Assembly (NCBI RefSeq): GCF_014217855.1
Contig: NZ_CP059059.1
Location: 1,054,001-1,118,000 of the forward strand
Length of the DNA: 64,000 nt
Direction of reading: 5' to 3'
DNA from: Synechococcus sp. HK01-R
GTDB lineage: Bacteria; Cyanobacteriota; Cyanobacteriia; PCC-6307; Cyanobiaceae
Shown piece after piece: positions 1-10,288 of the stretch. Position 1 is the stretch's first letter. Every line of letters starts with the position of its first letter. Under the pieces are notes generated by a model, which saw only the letters and a list, made by a program, of their open reading frames with translations, ran no database searches and was not told where the DNA came from. The position numbers were made by a program, and so were the translations under genes.

Positions 1-461
1 TGACCCTCGCAGCCCTTCCTTTTGCCCTCAACTTTCTGCATCCGCTGATGATGTGGGTGTTACTGGCCGCCGGTGCTTATGCACTGTTCCTGGGCATCAA
101 GGCCAAAAAAGTGCGCACTGGCACCCCGGAAGAGCGCAAAGCCCTGATCCCCGGCAAGTTCGCTCAGCGTCACTACCTCTGGGGAAGCCTGCTGCTGGTG
201 GTGATGGTGTTCGGCACCCTCGGAGGCATGGCCGTGACCTATCTCAACAACGGCAAGCTGTTCGTGGGCCCACACCTGATCGTCGGTTTGGCCATGACCG
301 GGATGATCGCAGCCGCTGCGGCGCTTTCACCGCTGATGCAGCAGGGGAATCTCTTGGCCCGCAAAGCCCATGTGGGCCTGAATATGGGCATGCTCACTCT
401 GTTCCTTTGGCAGGCCGTGAGCGGGATGGAGATCGTCAACAAGATCTGGACCAACCGCTGA
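1..461 (+). CDS. DUF4079-type membrane protein, start cut by window edge
   Basis: The frame is open from base 3 to the stop at 461. Bases 1-2 are TG followed by ACC, so the start is probably an NTG codon whose first base lies just outside the window; the first internal Met codon is at 48. The product would be about 153 residues with four hydrophobic segments (roughly residues 3-30, 57-80, 90-112, 122-146) and several histidines at membrane ends (FLHP, RHYLWG, GPHLIV, KAHVG). This fits the cyanobacterial DUF4079 family, whose function is not established. Haem binding by the histidines is conceivable but is inference only. The next gene (DUF1997) is convergent. Confidence 0.75.
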   Translation, partial: TLAALPFALNFLHPLMMWVLLAAGAYALFLGIKAKKVRTGTPEERKALIPGKFAQRHYLWGSLLLVVMVFGTLGGMAVTYLNNGKLFVGPHLIVGLAMTGMIAAAAALSPLMQQGNLLARKAHVGLNMGMLTLFLWQAVSGMEIVNKIWTNR

Positions 462-497
462 GCCGGATCAGGCTGCTACGGGAAGGCCGTCAGGGAT

Positions 498-1169
498 TCA
501 GAACGCTGCCCGCTTTCTCGGCGGGCAGACGAGTCCATGGCTGGCATGGAAATCTTCCTGCACTTTCCAGGTCAGCTTGCGTGAGATCTGGCGCACGATC
601 TGGCGCAGCAGGTGATCGCCACTCGACTGCACCAGTCCCTCAGGCAGCATCGTAATCACCTTGGGCAGCCGGATCCAAACGGAGAGATCCAGTGACCAGC
701 TGACGCTGGTGGCTTCGTTGTTGCCGTTTTTGCTGGTCTGCGGTTCCAGGTTGAGAGTCGCCTGGAAGTCAACGTCGTAGAGCTCCTGAAGGGCCGGATC
801 CGCATCGGCGAGGGGCACGGTCACGATCGCGTAAGTGCCCTCTTGCTGCGGCAGCAACCTCAGGCCGATGGTCGGTTCCACCTCAAAGCCGAAATTGCCG
901 AAGCGACCGAGGCGCAGGGCGTAGGCCTGGTTGTCGATCGCCGCGACCTCCATTGGGGCGGCACAACGTCGGAACCAGCCTTCATGCCGGTCGAGGTAGA
1001 CCGCCACCGGGTCGCGTGGGGCCAACATCTCCATGCGATCGGAGAACGTGCTCCGATAGCAGCGGACCTGGCGATCGTCGCTGTGGCGCAGGGTTTCGGC
1101 TGGAGGTCTCGCCAAAAGCAGCACGGATGAATGTCCCTCGCCGGGGACGGTCCCCGTTAGATCAACCAA
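498..1169 (-). CDS. DUF1997 family protein
   Basis: A protein of 223 residues with no membrane segment or signal peptide. From about residue 36 (VRCYRSTFSDRMEM) to the end it resembles the cyanobacterial and plastid DUF1997 family: an alpha/beta fold with the typical LRLLPQ and WIRLPKVI stretches. The function of the family is unknown; its phylogenetic range links it loosely to oxygenic phototrophs. The first 30 residues look less conserved, so the true start may be at the second in-frame Met (METLAPRD-like stretch) or another internal codon; I kept the longest reading. It lies downstream of ispH on the same strand with a 17-bp gap, so co-transcription with ispH is possible. Confidence 0.7.
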   Translation of the reverse strand: MVDLTGTVPGEGHSSVLLLARPPAETLRHSDDRQVRCYRSTFSDRMEMLAPRDPVAVYLDRHEGWFRRCAAPMEVAAIDNQAYALRLGRFGNFGFEVEPTIGLRLLPQQEGTYAIVTVPLADADPALQELYDVDFQATLNLEPQTSKNGNNEATSVSWSLDLSVWIRLPKVITMLPEGLVQSSGDHLLRQIVRQISRKLTWKVQEDFHASHGLVCPPRKRAAF

Positions 1170-1186
1170 TGTAAAGGGGCCGGGCC

Positions 1187-2383
1187 TCAGCGTTCGCTCA
1201 GAGCGATCAGACGCTGAATCACATGCTCCACGACGCGATCAGGGGTCGAGGCGCCGGAGGTGATTCCCACCTTCACGGGGCCGTCCGGCAGAAAGTTCTG
1301 TTCGCGCACCAAGTCCTGGCCCAGGGGTTTGTGCTCGATGCTGTTGTCGGCATCGATGCGCTCGGGCGTATCGATATGGAACGAGCGAATCCCGCGGCTG
1401 ATGGCGATCTCCTGAAGATGGGTGGTGTTGGAGGAGTTGTAGCCCCCGATCACCACCATCAGATCAAGGGGTTCATCCACCAGGGAGAACATGGCGTCCT
1501 GCCGCTCCTGGGTGGCATCACAAATGGTGTTGAAGGCGAGAAAGTGCTCGTTGAGGTGGGCCGGTCCGTATTTGCTGAGCATCGTGCGTTCGAACAGCCG
1601 ACCGATCTCCTCGGTTTCGCTCTTGAGCATCGTGGTTTGGTTGGCGACCCCCAGGCGCTCCAGGTCGCGATCGGGGTCAAAGCCTGGTGAACAGGCCTTG
1701 GCGAAGCGAGCCATAAAGGCGTCCCGATCGCCCTGACCGAGGATGTAATCGGCCACCATGCGGGCTTCCTCGAGATCGAGGACCACCAGATAGGTGCCGG
1801 CGAAGGAGCTGGTGGCGAGGGTTTCCTCGTGCTTCACCTTGCCGTGAATGATGGACGTGAAGGCCTGTTTCTTGTGCTTCTCCACGGTCGTCCACACCTT
1901 GGAGACCCACGGACAGGTGGTGTCCACGATGTGGCAGCCCCGTTCATTGAGCAGCTGCATCTCCTGCACCGTCGCACCGAAGGCCGGCAGGATCACCACG
2001 TCTCCTGAGGCCACTTCGGAAAAGTCCTTCACCCCTTCATCCACCGGGATGAACTGCACATTCATGTCGCGCAGGTGGTCATTGACCGAGGGGTTGTGAA
2101 TGATCTCGTTCGTGATCCACAGCCGTTCACTTGGATAGTGCCGACGGGTTTCGTAGGCCATGGCCACCGCCCGTTCCACGCCCCAACAGAATCCGAAGGC
2201 TTCGGCTAGTCGCACCGTCAGTCGGCCGTGGTTGAGGCGGTAATCGTTGTCGCGGATCGAGCCGATTAGGCCACTTTGGTAAGCCTGCTCCAGGCTGCCG
2301 GCCACCTCCTCGGCGCGACCGAAGCCCCGACGGTTGTAGCGATCGGAGTGATGCAGAGAGCGCTTGAAGGCGTGGGTATCCAT
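1187..2383 (-). CDS. ispH: 4-hydroxy-3-methylbut-2-enyl diphosphate reductase (IspH)
   Basis: Last enzyme of the MEP isoprenoid pathway: it reduces HMBPP to IPP and DMAPP with a [4Fe-4S] cluster, feeding carotenoid, phytol and quinone synthesis. The protein has 398 residues from the start MDTHAFKR at 2383, chosen because the frame upstream of it runs into the amt terminator and has no family similarity. The three cluster cysteines are visible at about residues 66 ([11 protein letters not shown]), 157 ([11 protein letters not shown]) and 288 ([12 protein letters not shown]). The N-terminal roughly 55 residues before the first cysteine motif are the long form seen in cyanobacterial and plant IspH, longer than in E. 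coli. No odd features. Confidence 0.95.
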   Translation of the reverse strand: MDTHAFKRSLHHSDRYNRRGFGRAEEVAGSLEQAYQSGLIGSIRDNDYRLNHGRLTVRLAEAFGFCWGVERAVAMAYETRRHYPSERLWITNEIIHNPSVNDHLRDMNVQFIPVDEGVKDFSEVASGDVVILPAFGATVQEMQLLNERGCHIVDTTCPWVSKVWTTVEKHKKQAFTSIIHGKVKHEETLATSSFAGTYLVVLDLEEARMVADYILGQGDRDAFMARFAKACSPGFDPDRDLERLGVANQTTMLKSETEEIGRLFERTMLSKYGPAHLNEHFLAFNTICDATQERQDAMFSLVDEPLDLMVVIGGYNSSNTTHLQEIAISRGIRSFHIDTPERIDADNSIEHKPLGQDLVREQNFLPDGPVKVGITSGASTPDRVVEHVIQRLIALSER

Positions 2384-2420
2384 GGCGCGACGTCGGCGGT
2401 GGGATGACTCTATGGGTCCA

Positions 2421-2450
2421 AAACAAAACCCGACCCCCTGAGGGGTCGGG
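2421..2450 (-). terminator. Rho-independent terminator of the ammonium transporter gene
   Basis: A perfect 9-bp inverted repeat, CCCGACCCC (2429-2437) and GGGGTCGGG (2442-2450), with a 4-base loop. Read on the minus strand the stem is followed by TTTTGTTTT. It sits 33 bp after the amt stop codon and upstream of ispH, so it should separate amt transcription from ispH. Confidence 0.85.
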
Positions 2451-2482
2451 TCGGAACGCCCAGGAGGCTGAGCCAAGCGGTC

Positions 2483-4033
<1,551 letters not shown>

Positions 4034-4117
4034 GAAAGGAGAGCAGGGCTGCAGAAAGGGCTGGACGCTGGGTCCGGCTTCCAAGCCCCAAAGTGCTCGC
4101 TTATGAACCTTTCCCTG

Positions 4118-4131
4118 GTGACGATTGCTAC
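4118..4131 (-). promoter_or_regulatory. Candidate NtcA-binding site upstream of amt1
   Basis: On the minus strand the sequence reads GTA-N8-CAC, one base from the NtcA consensus GTA-N8-TAC. It lies 85 bp upstream of the chosen amt1 start and overlaps the sfsA stop codon at 4128-4130. Ammonium transporter genes are classic NtcA targets. The -10 element at the usual distance (about 22 bp downstream) is not a clear TANNNT; TAAGCG occurs 14 bp downstream. Therefore only a moderate claim. Confidence 0.5.
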
Positions 4132-4892
4132 GGAATTGCCGATTGGTGGCTTTGAACCGGCCTGAGGCCATTCCAGAAGACCCCGTTCCGTTCGAACTGA
4201 AACGCGCAGGGAAAGACCTCCACGCCAGCACTCAGGGCCTCTCGGAAGAGCTCGCCGTAGCGGGGATCAGCACTGTCTCCCGGCGCGAACGCCGTGACAT
4301 CCGGTCGGCTCAGGCAGGGCACCAGCACGGCCCGTGCCTCCGGCGGTAGGGCGCTCAGCTCCTTCAGGTGTTTCTGCCCTCGCTCGGTCACCGTGTCGGG
4401 AAAGAGAGCTAGAGACCCCTCGCTCCAGGTGGTGTTCTTGACTTCGAGATAAATGGGGCGCTGATCCTTGGCTGTCTCGTCAGGTTGAAGCAGCAGATCA
4501 ATGCGACTGCGTTTGTCGGCTCCATAGGCGACTTCTGGCCGAATCGAGCCGATGGCCCCGAGTTGTGTGTCCAGGTGTCCCGCTTCAATCGCCGCCCGGA
4601 TCAGGCGATTGGGAAGGGCCGTGTTGATGCCCACCCAGCAGGGGCTGCCATCAGCCCCTGCGACTTCCGCCTGCTCCCAGGTCCAGGCGAGTTTGCGGGT
4701 CGGTGAGGGGGCGTAGCGCAGTCGCACGCGTCCGCCGGGATGCAGCACTCCTGTCATCGGTCCGGTGTTGGCGCAGTGGGCGGTCACCTCGCTGCCGTCA
4801 TCAAGACGCACGTCAGCGAGAAAACGCTTGTAGCGCTTCAGCAGCACGCCCTCCTGCAGGGGCTCGAATTCAAGAAGCGGTTGGCCGGGCAT
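4128..4892 (-). CDS. sfsA: SfsA family protein (DNA-binding / nuclease-like)
   Basis: A protein of 254 residues matching SfsA over its full length: N-terminal OB-like part (LKRYKRFLADVRLDDG, then AHCANTGPM) and a C-terminal nuclease-like part with the YLEVKNTTW and FPDTVTERGQKHL motifs. E. coli SfsA was named for an effect on maltose genes; the C-terminal fold is that of PD-(D/E)XK nucleases, and the E-x-K of YLEVKN is present. Its job in cyanobacteria is not known. The gene is upstream of amt1 on the same strand, with the presumed amt1 control region overlapping its last codons. Confidence 0.9.
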   Translation of the reverse strand: MPGQPLLEFEPLQEGVLLKRYKRFLADVRLDDGSEVTAHCANTGPMTGVLHPGGRVRLRYAPSPTRKLAWTWEQAEVAGADGSPCWVGINTALPNRLIRAAIEAGHLDTQLGAIGSIRPEVAYGADKRSRIDLLLQPDETAKDQRPIYLEVKNTTWSEGSLALFPDTVTERGQKHLKELSALPPEARAVLVPCLSRPDVTAFAPGDSADPRYGELFREALSAGVEVFPCAFQFERNGVFWNGLRPVQSHQSAIP

Positions 4893-5005
4893 AGCTGCGC
4901 AGCACCAGGGACGGAGATGGTGGCCATGGTGGCCCCTGGAGTGGGCCTGACAGCGCCGTGGGGTCGAGAATGCCGCGCAGTTCAGACGTGCCGGCCGGGC
5001 TGTTG

Positions 5006-6613
5006 ATGGCGAGATCCCTGAAGCGCATCGCCCTGGTGGTGACCTACGGCACCTTGCTCAGCAAGTTGGGGGGGCTGGTGCGGCAGTTGGTGATTGCCGC
5101 TGCCTTCGGGGTAGGGGCTGCCTACGACGCCTACAACTACGCCTATGTGCTCCCGGGCTTTCTGCTGATTCTTCTGGGTGGAATCAATGGCCCCTTTCAC
5201 AGCGCCATGGTGAGCGTGCTCAGCCGTCGGCCGCGGCAGGAGGGGGCTCAGATCCTCGCCACCCTCAACACGATGGTGAGCGCCGTGCTGTTGGCGGTCA
5301 CCATCGTGCTGGTGTTGGCCGCCGATCCCTTGATCACCCTTGTGGGACCTGGCCTGAGTCCCGAGCTGCACCAGAACGCCGTACTTCAGCTTCAGGTGAT
5401 GGCGCCGATGGCACTACTTGCTGGTTTGATCGGCCTGGGGTTCGGCTCACTGAATGCCGCCGATGAGTTTTGGATCCCGGCCATTTCGCCGTTGATGTCT
5501 TCCCTGGCCCTCATCCTTGGCGTTGGGCTGTTGTGGGGGCAGCTCGGTGCCTCGATCGCGAGCCCCGCCTTCGCGATCCGCGGGGGGGTGGTGCTGGCCT
5601 TTGCCACTCTGGTGGGCGCCTTGCTGCAGTGGCTTCTGCAGTTGCCGGCCCTGGCCCGCCAGGGATTGGCTCGGATGCGTTTGGTCTGGGACTGGCGGCA
5701 TCCCGGGGTTCGTGAGGTGTGGCAGGTGATGGGGCCGGCCACCCTCTCCTCGGGCATGCTCCAGATCAATGTCTTCACCGATCTGTTCTTTGCCTCCGGC
5801 ATCCTCGGCGCGGCTGCTGGTCTCGGTTACGCCAACCTGCTGGTGCAGACACCTCTGGGCCTGATCTCCAATGCCCTGCTGGTGCCGCTGCTGCCCACCT
5901 TCTCGCGTCTGACCGCTCCGGAGGATCGCGAGGCCCTGGTGGCGAGGATCCGGCAGGGTCTGATGCTTTCCACCGCTTCGATGCTGCCGTTGGGCGCTTT
6001 GTTCGTGGCCCTCGGACAGCCGATCGTCGCTCTGGTTTACGCCCGTGGTGCTTTTGACCAGCAGGCCGTCCTTTTGGTCACAGGACTTTTGATGGCCTAC
6101 GGGGTGGGGATGCCCGCCTATCTGGGGCGAGACGTGCTGGTGCGGGTCTTCTATGCCCTTGGTGACGGCACGACACCCTTCCGCCTCTCCCTGGCGGGCA
6201 TTGGCCTGAATGTGGTGTTCGACTGGTTGCTCGTTGGCGGCCCGACCCCCTGGGGGCCTCAGCTGCCTTTCAATTTCGGGGCGCCGGGCCTGGTCTTAGC
6301 CACTGTGGCGATCAACCTGATCACCTGCGCCGCTTTGGTTCTGGCCCTTCAGCAGCGTCTCGGCGGCCTGCCGTTGGACGCCTGGGGTCGGGATGGACTG
6401 CGGTTGCTGCTGGCGGCGGTGTTGGCCGGTTTGTCTGCTTGGGCGCTGAGTTCAGGCCTCGATTGGGCTCCTGATGGCATGGGTCGAATCCTGCAGGTGG
6501 CCCTATCCGGTGCGATCGGATTGGTGGTGTACGCCCTGATCGGTCAGGCCAGTGGTGTCCCGGAAGTGCGTGAGATCACGCATGGACTGATGCGTCGGTT
6601 CAATCGTCGCTGA
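5006..6613 (+). CDS. murJ: Lipid II flippase MurJ
   Basis: Polytopic membrane protein of 535 residues of the MVF/MurJ branch of the MOP exporter superfamily. It moves the peptidoglycan precursor lipid II to the outer face of the cytoplasmic membrane. About fourteen hydrophobic helices are visible, beginning with the family signature MARSLKRIALVVTYGTLLSK. Charged residues inside the first helices and the mid-protein FTDLFFASGILGAAAGLGYA stretch agree with the family. The start at 5006 is chosen by family alignment of the N-terminus; an in-frame start at 4958 would add 16 poorly conserved residues. No clear Shine-Dalgarno precedes either. The 3' end overlaps the convergent small gene by 14 bp. 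Confidence 0.93.
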   Translation: MARSLKRIALVVTYGTLLSKLGGLVRQLVIAAAFGVGAAYDAYNYAYVLPGFLLILLGGINGPFHSAMVSVLSRRPRQEGAQILATLNTMVSAVLLAVTIVLVLAADPLITLVGPGLSPELHQNAVLQLQVMAPMALLAGLIGLGFGSLNAADEFWIPAISPLMSSLALILGVGLLWGQLGASIASPAFAIRGGVVLAFATLVGALLQWLLQLPALARQGLARMRLVWDWRHPGVREVWQVMGPATLSSGMLQINVFTDLFFASGILGAAAGLGYANLLVQTPLGLISNALLVPLLPTFSRLTAPEDREALVARIRQGLMLSTASMLPLGALFVALGQPIVALVYARGAFDQQAVLLVTGLLMAYGVGMPAYLGRDVLVRVFYALGDGTTPFRLSLAGIGLNVVFDWLLVGGPTPWGPQLPFNFGAPGLVLATVAINLITCAALVLALQQRLGGLPLDAWGRDGLRLLLAAVLAGLSAWALSSGLDWAPDGMGRILQVALSGAIGLVVYALIGQASGVPEVREITHGLMRRFNRR

Positions 6614-6863
6614 GCCGAACCTCCCGCTCCTCCCGCACCTGGATCGGAAGCTCCAGTTGCTGACGGCCCACCACCTGCGGTCCTTGGACGGAGAGGATTC
6701 TTGCTTCGATCCCGAATTCGCGGAACGCGGTATCCAGTTCTTGGATCAACGCTTTCTCCACCTGGGCCTCAGCGTCGACCACTTTGCCGATCAGCCGCTC
6801 GCCCAGCCGGCCAATCCGTTGGCGCACCACTTCACGTGCGTTGGTGACCTCAATGATCAGCAC
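6600..6863 (-). CDS. Small conserved protein of unknown function
   Basis: An 87-residue soluble protein I do not recognise by name. It is rich in charged residues, begins MLIIEVTNAREVVRQRIG and has an amphipathic helix-like stretch in the middle (AEAQVEKALIQELD). No Cys or His pairs or membrane segments. It is the last of three minus-strand small genes (7439, 7179, 6863) that read as one unit towards murJ, and its 3' end overlaps murJ by 14 bp. Codon use is like its neighbours, so I accept it as a real gene. Function unknown. Confidence 0.6.
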   Translation of the reverse strand: MLIIEVTNAREVVRQRIGRLGERLIGKVVDAEAQVEKALIQELDTAFREFGIEARILSVQGPQVVGRQQLELPIQVREEREVRLSDD

Positions 6864-6888
6864 GGGACCTCCCGGGATGGCAGCAACC

Positions 6889-7179
6889 TTATCGGCAGTA
6901 CTCCTCCAGGATCTCCTCGAGATCGCGGAGTTGTGCGGCTGGCATCAGCCTGGCGAGGGGGAGCCTGGTGCTGCCGCCGCCGATGGGCACCTGCACGGCT
7001 TCAAGGGCCTGACGGGCCGCTACAGCAGCGCCCTGGTCCATGCGAGCGCTGCATTCAATGGCCAGGGCCTCGGCGAGTCCGGCATCGCCGAGATACAGAT
7101 GCCAGTTGGCGATCTGCAAATAGAGACGGTCGCTCAGGCTGTTACTGAGATCCCGCAGGGATGCGGCGTCAAGGCTCAT
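6889..7179 (-). CDS. DUF3181 family protein
   Basis: A 96-residue protein of the cyanobacterial DUF3181 family, whose function is unknown. Typical stretches are LSDRLYLQIANWHLYLGDAGLAEALA near residues 16-40 (an N-terminal helical part) and the C-terminal LRDLEEILEEYC. Its start codon overlaps the stop of the upstream two-helix membrane protein (ATGA, 7176-7179), indicating translational coupling. The gap to the downstream 87-residue gene is 25 bp. Confidence 0.8.
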   Translation of the reverse strand: MSLDAASLRDLSNSLSDRLYLQIANWHLYLGDAGLAEALAIECSARMDQGAAVAARQALEAVQVPIGGGSTRLPLARLMPAAQLRDLEEILEEYCR

Positions 7180-7439
7180 GGTCCTGGAGGGGCAGAGGGC
7201 TGGTCTTCAGAGGCTGGTCGCATCTTGATCAGCACACCGAGTTGCACCACCAGGATCGCCAGCCAGAACTCGCTGAACAGGTTGAGGTGCTCCCAGGGGT
7301 GGCGCATCTGCTGAACGAACCAAAGGCCGCTGTTGACGGCCGCGAAAACCATGGCGTGCAGGCACAGGTTCACAATCCGATTGAAATGCCTGTAGGTCGG
7401 GTCCGTGGGATCAGCAGGGCCGTACCAGCGGATAGGCAT
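7176..7439 (-). CDS. Small two-helix membrane protein
   Basis: An 87-residue protein with two predicted membrane helices, around residues 23-42 (IVNLCLHAMVFAAVNSGLWF) and 57-72 (FWLAILVVQLGVLI), separated by a short polar loop. The N-terminus (MPIRWYGPADPTDPTYR) is hydrophilic. It is probably conserved among picocyanobacteria, but I cannot name a family. It overlaps the DUF3181 gene by 4 bp and is the first gene of this three-gene unit; its promoter must lie between 7439 and the tRNA at 7563. Confidence 0.65.
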   Translation of the reverse strand: MPIRWYGPADPTDPTYRHFNRIVNLCLHAMVFAAVNSGLWFVQQMRHPWEHLNLFSEFWLAILVVQLGVLIKMRPASEDQPSAPPGP

Positions 7440-7562
7440 GGAGCTTCCCGTGACGATGCGTTGATTCTGGCGCCCGGGCTGTTGCTTCCAGTCGATGGGC
7501 TCCCAGTCGATGTGCCCCAGTTGACGAAGGGTGCCTCGATAGGGTCAGATGGTTGGGCGCAA

Positions 7563-7636
7563 GCGCTTGTAGCTCAGCGGATTAGAGCATCTGACTACGG
7601 ATCAGAGGGTCGGGAGTTCGAATCTCTCCAGGCGCG
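7563..7636 (+). tRNA. tRNA-Arg (ACG)
   Basis: The cloverleaf is complete: acceptor GCGCTTG pairs with CAGGCGC, D-arm GCTC..GAGC, anticodon stem TCTGA/TCAGA with loop CTACGGA (anticodon ACG), and T-arm with GTTCGAATC. The discriminator base is G; CCA is not encoded. A terminator follows directly. Confidence 0.97.
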
Positions 7637-7643
7637 CTTCTCC

Positions 7644-7669
7644 AACTGCCTTCGGGCAGTTTTTTTTTT
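7644..7669 (+). terminator. Rho-independent terminator after tRNA-Arg
   Basis: The stem AACTGCC / GGCAGTT with a TTCG tetraloop is followed by an uninterrupted run of T to 7669. It begins 8 bases after the tRNA end and should end the tRNA transcript before glyA. Confidence 0.92.
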
Positions 7670-7723
7670 GGCTGCTCGCAGGGGTCCTATTTCCTACGAT
7701 TCGACAACAGTCGGATTGTGTCG

Positions 7724-9016
7724 ATGTCTGAACGAGCCCCTTCCAAGATCAATGTCGCTCTAGGGGAGACCGATCCCGCTATCGCAGCACTGATCGCACG
7801 GGAGCAGGACCGTCAGGAGACCCACCTCGAGCTGATCGCTTCCGAGAACTTCGCCTCCCGGGCCGTGATGGAGGCTCAGGGGTCGGTGCTCACCAATAAG
7901 TACGCCGAAGGCCTGCCGCACAAGCGCTACTACGGCGGCTGTGAGCATGTGGATGCGATTGAGGAGCTGGCGATCGAGCGGGCGAAGCAGCTCTTTGGTG
8001 CCGCCTGGGCGAATGTGCAGCCCCACAGCGGCGCTCAGGCCAATTTCGCCGTGTTCCTGGCCCTGCTCCAGCCCGGCGACACGATCATGGGCATGGACCT
8101 CAGCCATGGCGGCCATCTCACCCATGGGTCACCGGTGAATGTCAGTGGCAAGTGGTTCAAGGTCGTTCAGTACGGCGTTGACCGGGAGACCCAGCGTCTC
8201 GACATGGAGGCGATCCGGAAGCTTGCGCTCGAGCATCGGCCCAAGTTGATCGTTTGCGGATACTCCGCTTATCCCCGCACGATTGATTTCCCTGCTTTCC
8301 GGGCGATCGCCGATGAAGTGGGGGCCTTCCTGCTTGCCGATATGGCTCACATTGCCGGCCTCGTGGCAGCAGGTGTGCACCCCAGCCCTGTTCCCCATTG
8401 CGATGTGGTCACCACGACCACCCACAAGACCCTTCGCGGTCCCCGTGGAGGTCTGATCCTCTGCCGTGATGCCGAGTTCGCCCGTCAGTTCGATAAGGCG
8501 GTCTTCCCCGGCACCCAGGGTGGCCCGCTCGAGCATGTGATCGCCGCTAAGGCCGTGGCCTTTGGGGAAGCACTTCAGCCCGCTTTCAAGGCCTACAGCC
8601 AGCAGGTGGTGGCTAATGCACAAGCCCTCGCTGCCCGGATTCAGGAGCGGGGAATTGATGTGGTGAGCGGTGGCACTGACAATCATGTGGTGCTGCTCGA
8701 CCTGCGCAGCATCGGCATGACCGGCAAGGTGGCCGACCTGCTGGTGAGCGATGTGCACATCACCGCGAACAAGAACACCGTGCCCTTTGATCCGGAGTCC
8801 CCCTTCGTGACCAGTGGTCTACGCCTGGGCACTGCCGCTCTCACCACCAGGGGCTTTGATGCTGAGGCCTTCCGAGAGGTGGCTGATGTGATCGCTGATC
8901 GTCTGCTGAATCCCGAGGACGACGCCATCCAGGCCCGGTGTTTGGAGCGGGTCCGTGACCTCTGCTTGCGTTTCCCGCTCTATGGCGGAGTCGCTGTTGC
9001 ACCGGCGCTTGCCTGA
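7724..9016 (+). CDS. glyA: Serine hydroxymethyltransferase
   Basis: PLP enzyme that interconverts serine and glycine and charges tetrahydrofolate with a one-carbon unit; in cyanobacteria it also acts at the end of photorespiration. The 430-residue protein contains the [11 protein letters not shown]-terminal signature, the substrate-loop [13 protein letters not shown], and the PLP lysine in [15 protein letters not shown]. The ATG at 7724 is preferred over the in-frame GTG at 7718 because the family N-terminus is short and variable. No frameshift or odd composition. Confidence 0.97.
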   Translation: MSERAPSKINVALGETDPAIAALIAREQDRQETHLELIASENFASRAVMEAQGSVLTNKYAEGLPHKRYYGGCEHVDAIEELAIERAKQLFGAAWANVQPHSGAQANFAVFLALLQPGDTIMGMDLSHGGHLTHGSPVNVSGKWFKVVQYGVDRETQRLDMEAIRKLALEHRPKLIVCGYSAYPRTIDFPAFRAIADEVGAFLLADMAHIAGLVAAGVHPSPVPHCDVVTTTTHKTLRGPRGGLILCRDAEFARQFDKAVFPGTQGGPLEHVIAAKAVAFGEALQPAFKAYSQQVVANAQALAARIQERGIDVVSGGTDNHVVLLDLRSIGMTGKVADLLVSDVHITANKNTVPFDPESPFVTSGLRLGTAALTTRGFDAEAFREVADVIADRLLNPEDDAIQARCLERVRDLCLRFPLYGGVAVAPALA

Positions 9017-9085
9017 CTGTCCCAAATGGTCTTGGAGCCTGGGCATGGACCTGCCTAGGATTTTTCCATTCGATCCCTTTTCGGG

Positions 9086-10288
9086 GTGATTCCCTCCGCG
9101 GAGCTTCCTGTGACCCTCGCGAGCAGCCCCCTCGCAGTCGCCGTGGCGAGCTTCGTGATGGCTGCGGGCATCACCACGATCATTGTTCCTCGGGTGCGGG
9201 CTCTAGGACTGCATTTCGGCCTCACCGATCAGCCCGATCCGCGCAAGCAGCACTCCACCCCGATGGTTCGTCTCGGTGGGGTGGCCATGGTGATTGGTTT
9301 CGCCCTCGCTCTCGCGGTGACCTGGGGGCTGGGGGGCTTTGGCCTGCTCGCTCCGGAACGAGATCAACTGATCTGGACCACCCTGGCGGGTTCCCTTTGC
9401 TTTTTTGTGATCGGCCTGGCCGATGACCTCTTTGCTCTTTCCCCCTGGCCCAGGCTCGCGGGGCAGGTGGCTGTCGCCGTCGTCGTCTGGTCCCAGGGGG
9501 TGAGGATCGGTGCCATCGATTTCCCCTGGCTGATCGATGGCGGCACGCCTCTTGTACTGCCCGATCTGCTCAGCCTCGCGGCCACAGTGATCTGGCTTGT
9601 GGGTATCACCAACGCGATCAATTGGCTTGATGGCCTCGACGGCCTGGCCGCTGGGGTGGCGGGTATTGCCGCCGTTGGCCTGGTGTCCGTCAGCTTCTCG
9701 CTCCATCAGGTGGCCGCTGGTTTCTTAGCGGCTGCTCTGGCTGGCTCCTGCCTCGGCTTTCTTCGCCACAACTTCAATCCCGCCCGCATTTTCATGGGGG
9801 ATGGAGGGTCTTATTTCCTCGGCTTCACCCTTGCAGCGATCAGCATTGTGGGGCCGGCCAAAGGCATCACGACCGTCAGCTTGCTGCTTCCCCTGCTCAT
9901 CCTGTCCCTCCCTCTGGCCGACATGAGCGCCGTGATCATGGGGCGTCTCCGGGAGGGGCGCTCGCCTTTCTACCCCGATCGACGCCACCTTCATCACCGC
10001 TTACTCAGGGCCGGTTTCAGCCATCGACGGACGGTTCTCTTGATCTATGTGTTCACCCAGTGGCTTGCTGCCTTGGCCATGGTGGTTGCCAATGTGGAGC
10101 TGCGCTTCCTCTGGCTGGGCTTGGCCACAGCCATTTTGGTGGGAACCGTTGTGGTGCTGCGTCGTCGCCAGCAAGAAGAGCGAGCCGAGCTGCGCCGCTC
10201 CTCAGGTTGTGGACCCGACGACGGTGAGCGTCAGACCTGTGTGTCACCGAACTGTTCCCATGGGAACACCCCTGCGCAGCGTGGCTGA
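9086..10288 (+). CDS. MraY/WecA-family undecaprenyl-phosphate glycosyl-1-phosphate transferase
   Basis: Integral membrane protein of 400 residues with about ten helices. It contains the Asp pair of the family (GLADDLFAL), the [15 protein letters not shown] motif, the [12 protein letters not shown] metal/active-site motif and the cytosolic [15 protein letters not shown] loop that marks the WecA/TagO branch rather than MraY. It should attach a HexNAc-1-phosphate from its UDP form to undecaprenyl phosphate, starting LPS or other envelope glycan synthesis. The start at 9086 is a GTG; another GTG (VTLASSPL) 24 bp later is possible. The last 29 bp overlap cinA. The hydrophilic C-terminal tail (about residues 355-400) is not conserved in the family. 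Confidence 0.9.
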   Translation: MIPSAELPVTLASSPLAVAVASFVMAAGITTIIVPRVRALGLHFGLTDQPDPRKQHSTPMVRLGGVAMVIGFALALAVTWGLGGFGLLAPERDQLIWTTLAGSLCFFVIGLADDLFALSPWPRLAGQVAVAVVVWSQGVRIGAIDFPWLIDGGTPLVLPDLLSLAATVIWLVGITNAINWLDGLDGLAAGVAGIAAVGLVSVSFSLHQVAAGFLAAALAGSCLGFLRHNFNPARIFMGDGGSYFLGFTLAAISIVGPAKGITTVSLLLPLLILSLPLADMSAVIMGRLREGRSPFYPDRRHLHHRLLRAGFSHRRTVLLIYVFTQWLAALAMVVANVELRFLWLGLATAILVGTVVVLRRRQQEERAELRRSSGCGPDDGERQTCVSPNCSHGNTPAQRG

